Shown: positions 18,245-28,607 of the stretch, piece by piece
How positions within the stretch are numbered: position 1 is the stretch's first letter
Layout: the number at the start of each line of letters is the position of its first letter
From: Candidatus Paracaedimonas acanthamoebae
GTDB lineage: Bacteria > Pseudomonadota > Alphaproteobacteria > Caedimonadales > Caedimonadaceae
Assembly (NCBI GenBank): GCA_017307065.1
Contig: JAFKGL010000014.1
Location: 41,271-105,270, forward strand
Direction: 5' to 3'
DNA: 64,000 bases
Notes under the pieces: generated by a model
Database searches by the model: none
Told to the model about the DNA's origin: nothing
Seen by the model: the letters and a program-made list of their open reading frames with translations, nothing else
Program-made: the position numbers and the translations under genes

Positions 18245-18805
18245 TTACATATTTAAAAAATCAATAATATTTTTGAGCCCTTTATCGACATGCGCTAAGG
18301 TCTTTGCCATGTCTTGTGTTTCATCGTCAAACCAAAATTTAAGTGTATAAAGATAGAAAAAAGAAAGAATTTTGATATTAAGTTTGCCTTTAATACCTTC
18401 AATAGGAACCCCGACAGCCCCAAGAATTATGCTCATCGAGTGAAGACCTGAAAAAACGCCACTTGGAAAACTGATTGGATCACGCCAAATTGTGAGAATA
18501 ATATTTTTCAAAGATTTTTTATAGGCTTCCATGACTTCAAAACGGCACATGATAATATCAAATAGCTTTTCTTGAAGCATGAGATCTTCATTCCCTTCTT
18601 CATAAAGCTCCAACATTTTATCATCAATAAATTGCACAACACCTTTCAGAAGATCACAACGAGTCGGAAAGTTTGTATAAAGCTGAATCGGCGTTATTGA
18701 TAGTTTTGCCGCTAACTCTTCCATAGTTAGGGCATCCCAAGATGTCTGTGCTAATATTTCTAAGGTAGCCTCTATAATTTTAGAGTGTATTCCTGTTGAT
18801 TCCAT
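18245..18805 (-). CDS. TetR-family transcriptional regulator (COQ9-like alternative)
   Basis: A 186-residue protein. Residues 8-55 (IIEATLEILAQTSWDALTME followed by ELAAKLSITPIQLYTNFPTR) form a TetR-type helix-turn-helix. The C-terminal part FFYLYTLKFWFDDETQDMAK also resembles the alphaproteobacterial COQ9 / rpsU-divergent family, which is built on a TetR fold. This is notable because a ubiquinone accessory factor gene (ubiK-like) lies 600 bases away. It follows ybjN by about 26 bases on the same strand. TetR fold is confident; regulator versus COQ9-like lipid-binding protein is open. Confidence 0.8.
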   Translation of the reverse strand: MESTGIHSKIIEATLEILAQTSWDALTMEELAAKLSITPIQLYTNFPTRCDLLKGVVQFIDDKMLELYEEGNEDLMLQEKLFDIIMCRFEVMEAYKKSLKNIILTIWRDPISFPSGVFSGLHSMSIILGAVGVPIEGIKGKLNIKILSFFYLYTLKFWFDDETQDMAKTLAHVDKGLKNIIDFLNM

Positions 18806-18831
18806 GAATCTAAACCTTAGCTTATTTGCCT

Positions 18832-19335
18832 CTACGCTTCGCCTACGGTATCAAGCATTGCAACAGATGCAGCCTCTTTTGCAGATTTTCCACCCCAAAT
18901 TACAAATTGAAAAGCTGGATAGAATTTCTCACACTCGGCAATACTAATATTAATCATCTCCTCAACGACTTCAATAGCTAAGTTTTTCACATTCAAAAGA
19001 AGATAACCATACCGATAAGTTGGAACACCTTCTTCAGGCATCATTTCAAAATGACCGATCGCTAATTTTTCATTAATCAGGCACAATAATTCTTGAATTT
19101 CTGTTTTTACTTTTGTCTGGAGACGAATATCCATTAAGCAAAAGAGTTGTAAAATATTTAAATCTTCTTGCCAGATGAATTGCAAGCGATAGTCACACCA
19201 ACGACCAGGGATTTCAATTAAAAGCTCTTCAGAACTCAATCGATAACAAGGCCATTCTTCAGAATTTAAAGTCTCTTCTATAAAATCAATAGGGTTATTA
19301 GATGAAACAAGCGATTTTGAGGATGGACGTGGCAA
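18832..19335 (-). CDS. YbjN domain-containing protein
   Basis: A 167-residue cytoplasmic protein. NPIDFIEETLNSEEWPCYRL, then LIEIPGRWCDYRLQFIWQED and the long middle helix, match the alphaproteobacterial YbjN / DUF1790 family. Members are described as sensory-transduction regulators and resemble type III secretion chaperones in fold. It lies in the common alphaproteobacterial neighbourhood with ubiK and lgt. No enzymatic motif. Confidence 0.82.
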   Translation of the reverse strand: MPRPSSKSLVSSNNPIDFIEETLNSEEWPCYRLSSEELLIEIPGRWCDYRLQFIWQEDLNILQLFCLMDIRLQTKVKTEIQELLCLINEKLAIGHFEMMPEEGVPTYRYGYLLLNVKNLAIEVVEEMINISIAECEKFYPAFQFVIWGGKSAKEAASVAMLDTVGEA

Positions 19336-19425
19336 GTATAAAACCTCCGATATAAGAATACGTGATTACATACCATATCAAGAAGGTATAACCCAAGAGA
19401 ATTCGCGCAGCAGCTATTGCTGCTT

Positions 19426-19575
19426 CATTTTTGCTTCAGGCATTGCCTTTTCTTGAGATGATTGAGACTGATGCTGTTCAGTTTTACATAATTTTTTCTT
19501 TAATTGGCAGAATGATCTCATTAGTTTGCACATCATTTTTGCAACTTCATCAAAGAGTCGATTTTCGCTTTGCAT
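19426..19575 (-). CDS. Short accessory factor UbiK / BMFP-like protein
   Basis: The ATG at 19575 has a good ribosome binding site (AAGGAG). The 49-residue product begins MQSENRLFDEVAKMMCKLMR, which matches the conserved start of the UbiK (YqiC, membrane fusogenic) family, M-Q-[ST]-E-N-R-L-[FL]-D-[DE]. UbiK supports ubiquinone biosynthesis. Family members are usually 75-100 residues and end in a coiled coil, whereas here the frame stops after residue 49, so the gene is truncated or a reduced form. In alphaproteobacteria a UbiK gene commonly neighbours lgt, as here. Confidence 0.6.
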
Positions 19576-19663
19576 TTTATTCTCCTTCTTGTTGGATTAT
19601 AACTTGCGAGAGCTTAATTGCCAGCTTATATTTCTACAAGATCAAACAATAAAGGAAGAGTGC

Positions 19664-20650
19664 ATGTTAGTTGTCACCGGAGGGGCTGGTTTTATAGGGT
19701 CTAATTTACTTGCCAGACTTGAACAGGAAACTCAAGCTCCGTTAGTCGCTATTGATACTTTGGGAAAAGACGAAAAATGGAAAAATTTACGCCACCGTAA
19801 TCTTGCTGAGATTGTCGCACCTTCCCACGCGTTTTCTTTTCTTAATTCTCATATTGATGACATAAAGGCTATTTTTCATTTAGGAGCGATCTCAACAACA
19901 ACAGAAACAGATGCTGATCTTGTGATTGAAAATAATCTCACCTTCTCAATAAATTTACTTGAATGGTGCACCATCCATCGAAAACAGTTTATTTATGCTT
20001 CATCTGCCGCAACTTATGGGGACGGAAATGAAGGCTTTGAGGATAATCAACAAGTAACGGCTCTTAGAAAATTACTTCCTTTAAATGTCTATGGATGGAG
20101 TAAGCATGCTTTTGATCTTCGCATCGCGACGCGTCAAGAAGCATATAAGCCCCTTCCGCCTCAATGTGTGGGCCTTAAATTTTTCAATGTTTATGGGCCT
20201 AATGAATATCATAAGGGAGCCCAACAAAGCGTCGTCAGTCATATTTTTGAGACTTTAAAAACTCACTCTCACGCAAGGCTTTTTAAATCTTATCATCCTC
20301 ACTATCAAGATGGGGGACAACTTCGCGATTTTATATGGGTAGATGATTGTGTTGATATTATGATTTGGCTCTATAAAAATCCTCAAATTAACGGTCTTTT
20401 TAATGTAGGAACAGGCAAAGCACGTTCTTTTCTTGATCTCTCAAACGCTGTTTTTCAGGCTCTGAACAGACCTTCAAAAATTAAATTTATCGAGATGCCA
20501 GAAGGTTTAAGAGAAAAATATCAATATTATACACAAGCACAAATGAGCCATCTTCGAGAGGTTGGTTATCAAAAACCCTTCACATCCCTTGAAGAAGGAG
20601 TTAAACAATATATTCAAAATTATTTACTTCAATCAAATCCTTACAGGTAA
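19664..20650 (+). CDS. hldD: ADP-glyceromanno-heptose 6-epimerase
   Basis: A 328-residue short-chain dehydrogenase-type epimerase that makes ADP-L-glycero-D-manno-heptose for the lipopolysaccharide inner core. The NAD-binding motif is VVTGGAGFIGSNLL at the N-terminus. The catalytic YGWSKHAFD provides Y-x-x-x-K, and FFNVYGPNEYHKGAQQSVVS is specific for HldD/RfaD. The ATG at 19664 is chosen because GGAAGAG precedes it and the Rossmann motif starts at residue 2. The open frame continues upstream without family similarity. The gene implies heptose-containing LPS. lgt starts three bases after its stop. Confidence 0.94.
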   Translation: MLVVTGGAGFIGSNLLARLEQETQAPLVAIDTLGKDEKWKNLRHRNLAEIVAPSHAFSFLNSHIDDIKAIFHLGAISTTTETDADLVIENNLTFSINLLEWCTIHRKQFIYASSAATYGDGNEGFEDNQQVTALRKLLPLNVYGWSKHAFDLRIATRQEAYKPLPPQCVGLKFFNVYGPNEYHKGAQQSVVSHIFETLKTHSHARLFKSYHPHYQDGGQLRDFIWVDDCVDIMIWLYKNPQINGLFNVGTGKARSFLDLSNAVFQALNRPSKIKFIEMPEGLREKYQYYTQAQMSHLREVGYQKPFTSLEEGVKQYIQNYLLQSNPYR

Positions 20651-20653
20651 TAC

Positions 20654-21463
20654 ATGCCCTTTATTTATCCAAATATAAATCCTATTGCGCTTCAATTAGG
20701 TCCTTTGTCCATTCATTGGTACGGACTTGCATATGTCGCAGGAATTCTCTTGGGATGGCGCTATGCTCTTTGGCTCATTAAAAAGCAGCCACTTAAAATC
20801 ACCCCTCAAAATCTCACTGACTTTATTTCTTTTGCCACAATTGGAATCGTTCTAGGGGGTCGTCTTGGGCATGCTATTTTTTACGCACCTGAATATTATT
20901 TTCATAAACCTTGGGAAATTTTATTTCTCTGGCAACCAGGTATGGCTTTCCATGGAGGTCTTCTTGGGTTTTTGGGAGCATCTTTATGGTTTTGTCGTAA
21001 ATACCAAACTCCTTTTTTAGAGCTAATGGATTTAGCTGCTTGTGCCGCTCCTATTGGGATCTTTTTTGGTCGCCTAGCAAATTTTATTAATGGTGAACTC
21101 TGGGGCCGAGCAACTGGACATAATTGGGGAATGATTTTCCCCCATGTTGATGCTCTCCCCCGTCACCCAAGTCAACTGTATGAAGCCCTTAGTGAGGGGC
21201 TCTTCCTTTTTCTCATCTTCTTTGGCATTACCCGTTTCACTGCTTGGCGTCAAAAATATCAAGGCTCATTATCCGGGGCTTTTCTTATTGGATACGCGAT
21301 CGCCCGCATTATTATTGAGTGTTTCAGAGAGCCTGATCAGCATATTGGTTACCTTCTCTGGGGAACAACCTTAGGCCAATGGTTAACACTGCCTTTACTT
21401 CTATTTGGTTTCGGTCTCATCGTCTTTGCACAGAAGAAAACGCCTCCTTATGACGCCATGTGA
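20654..21463 (+). CDS. lgt: Prolipoprotein diacylglyceryl transferase
   Basis: A 269-residue inner-membrane enzyme that transfers diacylglycerol from phosphatidylglycerol to the lipobox cysteine of prolipoproteins. It has about seven membrane segments, the H-region PLSIHWYGLAYVAGI, and the Lgt signature around GRLANFINGELWGR. The last residues overlap the midA start by 14 bases. Lipoproteins that need it are encoded in this window (the RND outer-membrane and periplasmic components and the small lipoprotein at 43.4 kb). Confidence 0.97.
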   Translation: MPFIYPNINPIALQLGPLSIHWYGLAYVAGILLGWRYALWLIKKQPLKITPQNLTDFISFATIGIVLGGRLGHAIFYAPEYYFHKPWEILFLWQPGMAFHGGLLGFLGASLWFCRKYQTPFLELMDLAACAAPIGIFFGRLANFINGELWGRATGHNWGMIFPHVDALPRHPSQLYEALSEGLFLFLIFFGITRFTAWRQKYQGSLSGAFLIGYAIARIIIECFREPDQHIGYLLWGTTLGQWLTLPLLLFGFGLIVFAQKKTPPYDAM

Positions 21464-22508
21464 AAATCATCTTCGTACCCGTCTTAAAACTGACCAATGG
21501 CTAAGTATTGCCGAATTTATGAAGACTGCGCTTCATGATCCTCACTATGGTTATTATTCTCAACAACACGTCATTGGGAGTCAAAATGATTTTATCACCG
21601 CTCCTGAAGTCTCTCAATTTTTTGGTGAAAGTCTTGGTTTCTGGCTCTTAAATATTTGGGAAAAACTAGGAAGACCTTCTCCTTTTATCCTGCTTGAGCT
21701 TGGGCCAGGACGCGGCACTCTTCTTGCTGATTTACTCCGCTTAACTTCTCAGCGTCCAGATTTTATCCAAGGGATTTATTTATATCTCGTTGATATCAAT
21801 CCACATCTAAAAGCCCATCAAGAGAAGCAACTTTCAGCCTACTCACCTCAGTGGTTTGAGGCTCTTTCATCAGCTCTAAAAGCAGCTCAAGGTTTACCTC
21901 TTTTTGTGATTGCAAATGAATTCTTAGATGTTTTCCCCATTCACCAATACATGCGAACATCTACTGGATGGCATGAAAGAGGCATCGCTATAGATACAAC
22001 AGAATCTCTCACATATTCCCTCACAAAAAATCCTCCTGAGATTAATCCTTCCTTTTTTCCTTCTGAGGCAAAAGAAGGAGATATTTTTGAAACATGCCCT
22101 GAAGCAGAACAAGTTGTTAGAGAGATAAGTCAATACTTAACTCAACATCAAGGAGGCGCTTTATTCATTGATTATGGATACAAAGAAGGCACAGGAGATA
22201 CTTTTCAAGCCCTCTATCAACATCACTATATTTCTCCTCTTGAACATTTAGGGGAAGCTGATCTGACAGCTCATGTTCATTTCGGAGCTCTTCTTAATTT
22301 GCTTGATCACTTCCCTTCTCTTCATAAGAATTTGTCTTCTCAAGGAGATTTTTTAAAAGTTTGCGGGATTGAGCCTTGGGCTCATAAAGTGATGCAAAAA
22401 GCATCTCCCCAACAATGTGAAATCATAAATCATGCGCTTCATCGGTTGCTCAGCCCTCATCAAATGGGCACTCTTTTTAAAGTTCTTGAGGTTTATTCAG
22501 CATGTTAA
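21450..22508 (+). CDS. MidA/NDUFAF7-type SAM-dependent protein methyltransferase
   Basis: A 352-residue member of COG1565 (DUF185). Mitochondrial NDUFAF7 methylates an arginine of complex I subunit NDUFS2; bacterial members are thought to do the same for NuoD. Visible are FMKTALHDPHYGYYSQQHVI, FITAPEVSQFFGE, the SAM-binding LLELGPGRGTLLADLLR, and ANEFLDVFPIHQY. The ATG at 21450 is preferred because family similarity begins at ENHLRTRLKTDQWLSIAEFM. The longer frame from 21405 is all lgt-overlapping. Overlaps with lgt (14 bases) and pgeF (7 bases) indicate one operon. Confidence 0.92.
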   Translation: MTPCENHLRTRLKTDQWLSIAEFMKTALHDPHYGYYSQQHVIGSQNDFITAPEVSQFFGESLGFWLLNIWEKLGRPSPFILLELGPGRGTLLADLLRLTSQRPDFIQGIYLYLVDINPHLKAHQEKQLSAYSPQWFEALSSALKAAQGLPLFVIANEFLDVFPIHQYMRTSTGWHERGIAIDTTESLTYSLTKNPPEINPSFFPSEAKEGDIFETCPEAEQVVREISQYLTQHQGGALFIDYGYKEGTGDTFQALYQHHYISPLEHLGEADLTAHVHFGALLNLLDHFPSLHKNLSSQGDFLKVCGIEPWAHKVMQKASPQQCEIINHALHRLLSPHQMGTLFKVLEVYSAC

Positions 22509-23263
22509 CTCCTTTACAATCTCCCGTGTTTTCAACAATTTCCAACCTTAAACATGGATTTTTTACGCGCCAAGGTGGCGTTTCTGAGGGAATTTATGCT
22601 TCTTTAAATTTAAGTGTATCAAAAGGAGATTCAGCGGAAAATATCGATGAAAATCAACGTCGCGCTATGAAATGGTTTAATGATAAGCCTCTCCTCTTTA
22701 TGAATCAAATTCATGAGGATGAAATTTTATATGTGACCTCCCCTTTTGATTTTCATAAACTCCCCAAAGTAGATAGCCTTATCACAAGTTCTCCAGACCT
22801 TGTTTTAAGCGTCATAACAGCAGATTGCATTCCACTCCTTTTAGCCGACTCTGAATCAAACTTCATTGGCGCTGTTCATTCTGGCTGGCGAGGAACATTA
22901 AAAAATATTGCCGGGAAAACTGCCCGAAAAATGAGAGAACTCGGTGCTAAAAAAATCTATGCTGCTTTAGGTCCTGCCATTAGTCAAAAACATTTTGAAG
23001 TTGGGCCAGAAGTTTATGAAGCTTTTAAAGATCAATACTCAAGCTTTTTCATACCAAGCCTTACGCCAAACCGTTATCTTTGCGATCTCAAAGGGATCGT
23101 CGTTGAACAACTCTGGCAAGAAGGCATCGACATGACTGACGTTCTTTCTCATGATACCTATTCAACCCCTGATCTTTTCTTCAGTTGTCGTCGTTCAACA
23201 CACCAAAATGAAGCTCATTTTGGATGCCAACTCTCGGCAATTATGATCACTTCTCTTTCGTGA
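22502..23263 (+). CDS. pgeF: Peptidoglycan editing factor PgeF (laccase-domain, YfiH family)
   Basis: A 253-residue protein of the YfiH / DUF152 family. PgeF removes misincorporated L-Ser from peptidoglycan precursors; some relatives act as purine nucleoside phosphorylases. The zinc ligands are visible: His in MNQIHED, Cys in VITADCIPLLLAD and His in GAVHSGWRGT. The N-terminal KHGFFTRQGGVSEGIYASLN and the C-terminal FFSCRR are family signatures. It is the final gene of the hldD-lgt-midA-pgeF run; its start overlaps midA. Confidence 0.93.
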   Translation: MLTPLQSPVFSTISNLKHGFFTRQGGVSEGIYASLNLSVSKGDSAENIDENQRRAMKWFNDKPLLFMNQIHEDEILYVTSPFDFHKLPKVDSLITSSPDLVLSVITADCIPLLLADSESNFIGAVHSGWRGTLKNIAGKTARKMRELGAKKIYAALGPAISQKHFEVGPEVYEAFKDQYSSFFIPSLTPNRYLCDLKGIVVEQLWQEGIDMTDVLSHDTYSTPDLFFSCRRSTHQNEAHFGCQLSAIMITSLS

Positions 23264-23346
23264 AATAATTCCTTAAATACAAAAATAACTTATTGAATAT
23301 AAATAATTATTTAATATATTTATCTCGATAAATGTAACGATTTTTC

Positions 23347-23375
23347 TCGACAAAAAGCTCATAATTTGCTATAGT
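23347..23375 (+). promoter_or_regulatory. Promoter of the atpHAGDC operon
   Basis: TCGACA (23347-23352), a 17-base spacer, and TATAGT (23370-23375): five of six consensus positions in both boxes. It is 315 bases upstream of atpH. Confidence 0.65.
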
Positions 23376-23525
23376 TAAAGTATAAAGGTTGATCTTACCT
23401 CCTCAAGAATCAAAGGCCTTTTTTAAATTATGTTTAATCATTCTGTGAAAGATAAAGGAGAAACTATGTTTTAAAAAAATAAAAGATAATATGGAAAAAT
23501 GACACAATAACGTTTGCTGTATTTA

Positions 23526-23571
23526 AAGATTTTAAACAGGGAAAATGACGATTTTCCAATCTTAAAATCTT
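23526..23571 (+). promoter_or_regulatory. Two-part hairpin in the atp leader
   Basis: An outer stem AAGATTTTAA (23526-23535) pairs perfectly with TTAAAATCTT (23562-23571). A second stem GGAAAA / TTTTCC lies inside, with small internal loops. No T run follows, so it is more likely an mRNA stability or regulatory structure than a terminator. Confidence 0.5.
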
Positions 23572-23689
23572 CGCTTATACGCTTGCGAAAAGAGAGGTCT
23601 ATATGATAAAAATATAAAGAGAAAATGTATGAAAATTAATAACCACAACCTATTGACTCTTTTGAGCTCTAAAAATTGAAAGTCCTTCA

Positions 23690-24229
23690 ATGAATCAAGC
23701 CTCAAAAAGATATGCCGAAGCGCTTTTTAAAAGTGCTGCGGAAAGTAAAGAAATCGAAAAAATTCGACAAGAATTGTATGTCTTTAAAAAACTTTTTAAT
23801 CAACACGCAATCCTAGAAAAAATACTCTACACGCCTCTTCTTAGCAAAAAAGAAGTTGCTGATGCTCTTCTTGAACTTGCAAAGAGGATTGGGTTCTCAG
23901 CTTTATTCACGAACTTTTTACAAGTTCTTGCGCTTCAAAAACGCCTCCCTCTTTTACAAGATATTACGGCCTCTTTTGAAGAAATTTTTGATCGATCTCA
24001 AGGTATTTTAAAGGCTTATATTACTTCTGCGCACAAAATGAATGAAGAACAAAAAAAGCTATTAATTACTCTCCTTGAACAAAAATTGTCTTCAAAAATC
24101 ATTTTACACGAAAATATCAATACAAACTTATTAGGCGGATATATTATCCAAATTGGCCCCTATCTTTTTGATAATACTCTGAGTTATAAACTAAATAAGC
24201 TCTACCAATCACTTAAAAGGATTGCATAA
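23690..24229 (+). CDS. atpH: ATP synthase F1 subunit delta
   Basis: A 179-residue peripheral-stalk subunit (OSCP homologue) linking F1 to F0. [20 protein letters not shown] is the delta start, RYA.AL.. being conserved. The C-terminal [20 protein letters not shown] followed by [11 protein letters not shown] is the family end signature. The TAA overlaps the atpA ATG by one base. It is first in the order H-A-G-D-C; the F0 genes are not in this window, as usual for alphaproteobacteria. Confidence 0.95.
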   Translation: MNQASKRYAEALFKSAAESKEIEKIRQELYVFKKLFNQHAILEKILYTPLLSKKEVADALLELAKRIGFSALFTNFLQVLALQKRLPLLQDITASFEEIFDRSQGILKAYITSAHKMNEEQKKLLITLLEQKLSSKIILHENINTNLLGGYIIQIGPYLFDNTLSYKLNKLYQSLKRIA

Positions 24230-25758
24230 TGGAATTAAAAGCAAGCGAAATTACCTCAATTCTTCAAAAACAAATTACTAATTTCGCCCTGAATACAGAA
24301 TTTTCAGAAATCGGCCATGTGCTAGAAGTAGGTGATGGAATTGCACGTGTTTTCGGTCTTGATCATATTCAAGCTGGTGAAATGGTCGAATTCCCCCAAG
24401 GCATTCAAGGTATGGCTCTTAATCTTGAAAGCGATAATGTGGGAATCGTTATTTTAGGCGAAACTGCAGCGATTAAAGAAGGAGATCTTGTAAAGCGTAC
24501 AGGGCGGATTGCTGAAGTTCCCACAGGAGATTCCCTTTTAGGGCGCGTCGTTGATGCTTTAGGTCAACCTTTAGATGGTAAAGGGCCTTTAGAAAGAACA
24601 AAAAAAACGCGCATTGAAGTTAAAGCGCCAGGCATTATTGCGCGTCAATCTGTCACTGAACCTATGCAAACGGGGATTATGGCAATTGATGCGTTAGTTC
24701 CAATTGGTCGAGGCCAACGTGAATTGATCATTGGAGATCGTCAAACTGGAAAAACAGCGATTGCCATTGATACTATCCTAAATCAAAGAAAGAAAAATGA
24801 AACTGCCTCTGATTCTGAAAAACTTTACTGTATTTATATTGCAATAGGTCAAAAAAAATCGACGATTGCTCAGATTGTAAAAATCCTTGAAGAACAAGGC
24901 GCAATGGCTTACACAACTGTTGTCGTCGCCACAGCCTCAGATCCTGCTTCTATGCAATTTTTGGCCCCCTATTCAGGAACAGCCATGGGAGAATATTTCA
25001 GAGATAATGGCAAACATGCTTTAATCATCTATGATGATCTTTCTAAACATGCCGTCGCTTATCGTCAGATGTCTCTTCTTTTACGCCGCCCTCCTGGCCG
25101 TGAAGCTTATCCTGGTGACGTATTTTATCTTCATTCACGTCTTCTTGAGCGAGCAGCTAAATTGAGTGAAGCATCTGGTGGTGGCTCGTTGACAGCTCTT
25201 CCAATCATTGAAACGCAAGCCGGTGACGTGTCTGCGTATATCCCCACTAATGTCATCTCAATTACAGATGGTCAAATCTTTCTTGAAACGGATCTTTTTT
25301 ATAAAGGGATTCGACCTGCCATCAATGTGGGATTATCCGTCAGTCGTGTAGGCTCAGCAGCCCAAGTAAAAGCGATGAAACAAGTCTCTGGAAAGATTAA
25401 GCTTGAATTAGCGCAATACCGTGAGATGGCGGCTTTCTCTCAATTTTCTTCAGATCTCGATGCAGCAACGCAAAATCTCCTTGCAAGAGGAGAAAGACTC
25501 ACAGAGATGCTTAAACAAGCACAATATTCTCCTGTTTCTTTGGGAGATCAAATTATTGTTATTTTTTCTGGCGTTCGAGGATATTTAGACAAAATTAAAA
25601 CAAGCGATATTAGCCGTTTTGTAAAAGAGATGCTCTTTACACTGTCAAATCAAAAACCTGAACTCGTCCAAGAAATTCAAGAAAAAGGTATTATCACCTC
25701 AGCACGTGAAGAAGAACTTATCCAATTTCTTGATCATTTTATAAGTCTTTTTGCTTAA
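24229..25758 (+). CDS. atpA: ATP synthase F1 subunit alpha
   Basis: A 509-residue non-catalytic nucleotide-binding subunit of the F1 hexamer. It has the Walker [10 protein letters not shown] around residues 170-178, the [20 protein letters not shown]alker B region, [20 protein letters not shown], and the ATP-synthase alpha/beta signature [17 protein letters not shown]. Full length. Start coupled to atpH. Confidence 0.98.
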   Translation: MELKASEITSILQKQITNFALNTEFSEIGHVLEVGDGIARVFGLDHIQAGEMVEFPQGIQGMALNLESDNVGIVILGETAAIKEGDLVKRTGRIAEVPTGDSLLGRVVDALGQPLDGKGPLERTKKTRIEVKAPGIIARQSVTEPMQTGIMAIDALVPIGRGQRELIIGDRQTGKTAIAIDTILNQRKKNETASDSEKLYCIYIAIGQKKSTIAQIVKILEEQGAMAYTTVVVATASDPASMQFLAPYSGTAMGEYFRDNGKHALIIYDDLSKHAVAYRQMSLLLRRPPGREAYPGDVFYLHSRLLERAAKLSEASGGGSLTALPIIETQAGDVSAYIPTNVISITDGQIFLETDLFYKGIRPAINVGLSVSRVGSAAQVKAMKQVSGKIKLELAQYREMAAFSQFSSDLDAATQNLLARGERLTEMLKQAQYSPVSLGDQIIVIFSGVRGYLDKIKTSDISRFVKEMLFTLSNQKPELVQEIQEKGIITSAREEELIQFLDHFISLFA

Positions 25759-25775
25759 GAGGTATATAACGCAAA

Positions 25776-26672
25776 ATGCCTAGCCTCAAAGACCTTAAAG
25801 ATCGCCAACGCAGTATCGTGGCAACAAAAAAAATAACGTCAGCCATGAAGATGATTGCAGCAGCAAAACTAAAAAAAGCACAAACGCAAGCTTATGCTGC
25901 TCGACCTTATACTGAACTCATGGCCACGATGTTAGAAGACCTTCTTGCCCGTATTCAAGATCCTACTCAGTTGCCTGTTTCCTTTATTGGACGCACCCCA
26001 GCTCGCTCACATATGATTATTCTCACGACATCTAACCGAGGATTAAGTGGAAGCTTTAATTCCTCCCTTGTTCGAATGGCAGAGACTCATATTAAAAAGT
26101 TACAAGCAAAAAACCAGGACGTAAAAATCTATTGCATAGGACGCAAAGGAAAAGAGCAACTTTCCCGTTGCTATCATCCGCTTATCATCCAAACTGTCGA
26201 TGCTCTTGATAAACCTCGCTTCTATGATGCCTCAAACATCGCAAAAGAGCTTTTTAGTTTATTTGAGAATCAAGAATTTGATGCGTGCAGCATTATTTAC
26301 AATAAGTTTATTTCCGCTCTCGAGCAAAAAGTAACTCTAACTTCTCTTATTCCTTTTAAATTAGAGCACGATAATCCGGCTCAACAACGAATTGATAAAG
26401 CTCCCCAAGCTTTAAAATCTCCTTACGAATATGAACCTGGAGAATCAGAAGTTCTCGATCAACTCTTATTCAGGAATTTAGCTGTACAAATTTATCATAC
26501 CCTTTTGGAAAATGTGGCAAGCGAGCAAGGTGCTCGCATGTCTGCAATGGACACCGCAACTCGAAATGCAAATGACATGCTTAAAACAATTAATCTTACC
26601 TATAATCGGACACGACAAGCTTATATTACAAAAGAATTAATTGAAATTATTTCTGGGGCTGAAACACTTTAA
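25776..26672 (+). CDS. atpG: ATP synthase F1 subunit gamma
   Basis: A 298-residue central-stalk subunit that rotates within the alpha3-beta3 ring. MPSLKDLKDRQRSIVATKKI, then TSAMKMIAAAKLKKAQ, is the standard gamma N-terminal helix. The C-terminal ARMSAMDTATRNANDMLKTI followed by NLTYNRTRQAYITKELIEI is the most conserved part of the family. Length is normal. Confidence 0.97.
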   Translation: MPSLKDLKDRQRSIVATKKITSAMKMIAAAKLKKAQTQAYAARPYTELMATMLEDLLARIQDPTQLPVSFIGRTPARSHMIILTTSNRGLSGSFNSSLVRMAETHIKKLQAKNQDVKIYCIGRKGKEQLSRCYHPLIIQTVDALDKPRFYDASNIAKELFSLFENQEFDACSIIYNKFISALEQKVTLTSLIPFKLEHDNPAQQRIDKAPQALKSPYEYEPGESEVLDQLLFRNLAVQIYHTLLENVASEQGARMSAMDTATRNANDMLKTINLTYNRTRQAYITKELIEIISGAETL

Positions 26673-26683
26673 CTGCAACCTAA

Positions 26684-28123
<1,440 letters not shown>

Positions 28124-28141
28124 AAGGCGAAAAGTAAAGCA

Positions 28142-28555
28142 ATGTCTTCTAAATTACACTTCAGAATTGTCTCTCCAGAACGCCTTCTTTTTACAGATGA
28201 TATTGAGATGGTTATCATTCCTGGAAGCAGAGGTGATTTTGGCGTGTTACCATCCCACTCTCCGATGGTTTCAACTCTTCGTCCAGGTCTTGTGACGATT
28301 TATAATAGAGGCAATATTCAAGAAAGAGTTTATGTGGCTAATGGATTTGCCCACCTCACTGAGACCGATTGTACAATTCTGGCAGAAGAAAGTATTTTTC
28401 TCGCAGAAATGAATGCTGAAATGATTGAAGAAACTATTAAATATGCGAAACAAGAGCTTGAAAATGCCCGGACAGAAGAAGAAAAAGCAGCTCTGAAACG
28501 TGATCTTGATTACATTCGCTCAAAACTTGAACTTTTACGGCGTGTGAATCAATAA
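28142..28555 (+). CDS. atpC: ATP synthase F1 subunit epsilon
   Basis: A 137-residue subunit that couples the rotor to F0 and can inhibit hydrolysis. FRIVSPERLLFTDDIEMVII, then PGSRGDFGVLPSHSPMVSTL, is the beta-sandwich domain. The helical C-terminal hairpin contains ARTEEEKAALKRDLDYIRSK. It is last in the operon, followed by a strong terminator. Confidence 0.97.
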   Translation: MSSKLHFRIVSPERLLFTDDIEMVIIPGSRGDFGVLPSHSPMVSTLRPGLVTIYNRGNIQERVYVANGFAHLTETDCTILAEESIFLAEMNAEMIEETIKYAKQELENARTEEEKAALKRDLDYIRSKLELLRRVNQ

Positions 28556-28560
28556 ATAAG

Positions 28561-28588
28561 AAAAAGCCACTGCAAAGCAGTGGCTTTC
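28561..28588 (+). terminator. Terminator of the ATP synthase operon
   Basis: Nine-base arms AGCCACTGC / GCAGTGGCT with an AAA loop, preceded by an A run and followed by TT. It also sits directly beyond the stop of the convergent gene, so it probably serves both. Confidence 0.85.
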
Positions 28589-28607
28589 TAAATTCAAGTA
28601 AAAAGTT

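Larger units (their letters stand above)
23264..23689 (+). other. Long leader region of the ATP synthase operon
   Basis: About 425 bases without an open reading frame between pgeF and atpH. It contains a good promoter at 23347-23375, so the transcript would have a leader of about 310 bases, and within it the hairpin at 23526-23571. TTGACT at 23654 has no convincing -10 partner. No small gene was found. Confidence 0.55.

Noticed and set aside
19526..19663. N-terminal extension of hldD to 19526
   Set aside because: The extension overlaps the divergent ubiK-like gene, lacks family similarity, and the ATG at 19664 has a ribosome binding site right before the Rossmann motif.
21405..21449. Upstream start for the midA-type gene
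   Set aside because: It would lie wholly inside lgt and add residues absent from the family; the ATG at 21450 fits.
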